Of a stretch of 64,000 nucleotides of DNA, positions 63,639 to 64,000 are shown one piece after another; position 1 is the stretch's first letter; every line of letters begins with the position of its first letter. The position numbers and the translations under genes were made by a program. The notes below the pieces were generated by a model that saw only the letters and a list, made by a program, of their open reading frames with translations, searched no databases and was not told where the DNA came from. The DNA comes from Aliiglaciecola sp041538045 (lineage in GTDB: Bacteria; Pseudomonadota; Gammaproteobacteria; Enterobacterales; Alteromonadaceae), in the NCBI RefSeq assembly GCF_041538045.1, contig NZ_JBGOSE010000011.1, positions 74,188-138,187 of the forward strand. Reading direction: 5' to 3'.

Positions 63639-64000
63639 ATCTAATCATTTGGATATAGCCGTTTGGCAAATAGGCAAAAGCAAAAAAGTTAGACACCCAC
63701 AAAACGAAACAATAGACACCGGACATCCACAAAAGAGCTAAAAAAGCTGGACATCCACCACTTCTTTATAGAAAAGATAGTAGCAAAGACTAGGACAGCC
63801 ACATAAAGATTAGAAAAGTTTAGGGCAGCGACATTATTTATTTCAGGAAAAGAACAAAAAAATAAAAAATAGGACATCCATATTTTATTGGTTATGGACA
63901 TCCATCATTAGTCATTTTAAACCTCAATTAAACTGCTAGATAATTCAACAAACTAACCGTTTTTGCCTACGTCGTCGTTTATAGGTTTGGAGGGTGTGGG
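63639..64000. repeat. Terminal non-coding stretch with GGACATCCA-like repeats
   Basis: No gene is credible here. Seven degenerate decamers similar to GGACATCCAC are scattered on the plus strand at 63691, 63721, 63749, 63793, 63823, 63872 and 63896, separated by A-rich spacers of irregular length. The nature is unknown. A minus-strand frame at 63689-63901 is not supported by composition or a ribosome site. Confidence 0.55.

Noticed and set aside
63689..63901. Minus-strand 70-codon ORF
   Set aside because: It arises from the A-rich repeat region read in reverse. There is no ribosome site and no family.

Overview
The window looks like chromosomal DNA of a marine gammaproteobacterium of the Alteromonadales, probably an Alteromonadaceae member near Glaciecola, Paraglaciecola or Aliiglaciecola. 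This is an inference from gene content: YgiQ and HemN close to the E. coli proteins, an MSHA-type prepilin, a PEP-CTERM protein, a TonB-dependent receptor, two photolyases, many short gammaproteobacterial housekeeping genes, and moderately AT-rich DNA. I see no rRNA, tRNA, phage, integrase or CRISPR genes.

Bases 1-8700 hold a probable phospho-signalling locus. It has the 3' end of an acidic protein, a secreted-type M4 (thermolysin) metalloprotease joined through a Pro-Asp linker and one membrane span to two FHA domains, and two paralogous Hanks-type Ser/Thr kinases. One kinase ends in a membrane span plus Sel1 repeats. The other ends in a DnaJ-type substrate-binding region with half of the usual zinc domain. 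Bases 8790-13050 carry creA, a nitroreductase, a thiolase, a repeat array, a periplasmic solute-binding-like protein and a doubtful small ORF. Bases 13190-20165 hold an ABC exporter and a MacB-like export operon with three consecutive periplasmic adaptors.

Bases 20180-30320 hold yjjX, a PepSY protein, a FAN1-like nuclease fused to a DnaQ-like exonuclease, ygiQ and two photolyases (FeS-type and class I CPD). REP palindromes with GTAG heads separate these genes, and in several cases the REP supplies the stop codon of the neighbouring gene. Bases 30465-39087 are a tightly overlapping operon: an aspartoacylase-like protein, a membrane protein, RDD, SpoIIM-like, DUF4129, DUF4350, MoxR ATPase and DUF58. 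Bases 39110-46000 carry hemN with an FNR-like site, a large conserved protein of unknown function, a solute-binding lipoprotein, DUF2721, a dihaem cytochrome-rhodanese fusion and a lipoprotein.

Bases 46075-58258 are the most coherent system. A decayed M24 peptidase gene is followed by a sigma-54-type promoter and a VOC gene, then by a second sigma-54-type promoter driving a PrpR-like sigma-54 activator, a TonB receptor, a class III CoA transferase, an HMG-CoA-lyase family enzyme and both hydantoinase/oxoprolinase subunits. Both promoters carry TTCA-N3-TGAA palindromes at identical 20-bp phasing and identical distance from the -24 element. This suggests one self-regulated regulon for uptake and catabolism of an unknown organic acid or cyclic amide. 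The rest (58530-64000) has a membrane-anchored glutaredoxin, a PEP-CTERM protein with its own sigma-54-type promoter, DUF2891, a nitroreductase, a prepilin, a TIGR01777 epimerase, and a terminal patch of short GGACATCCA-like repeats.
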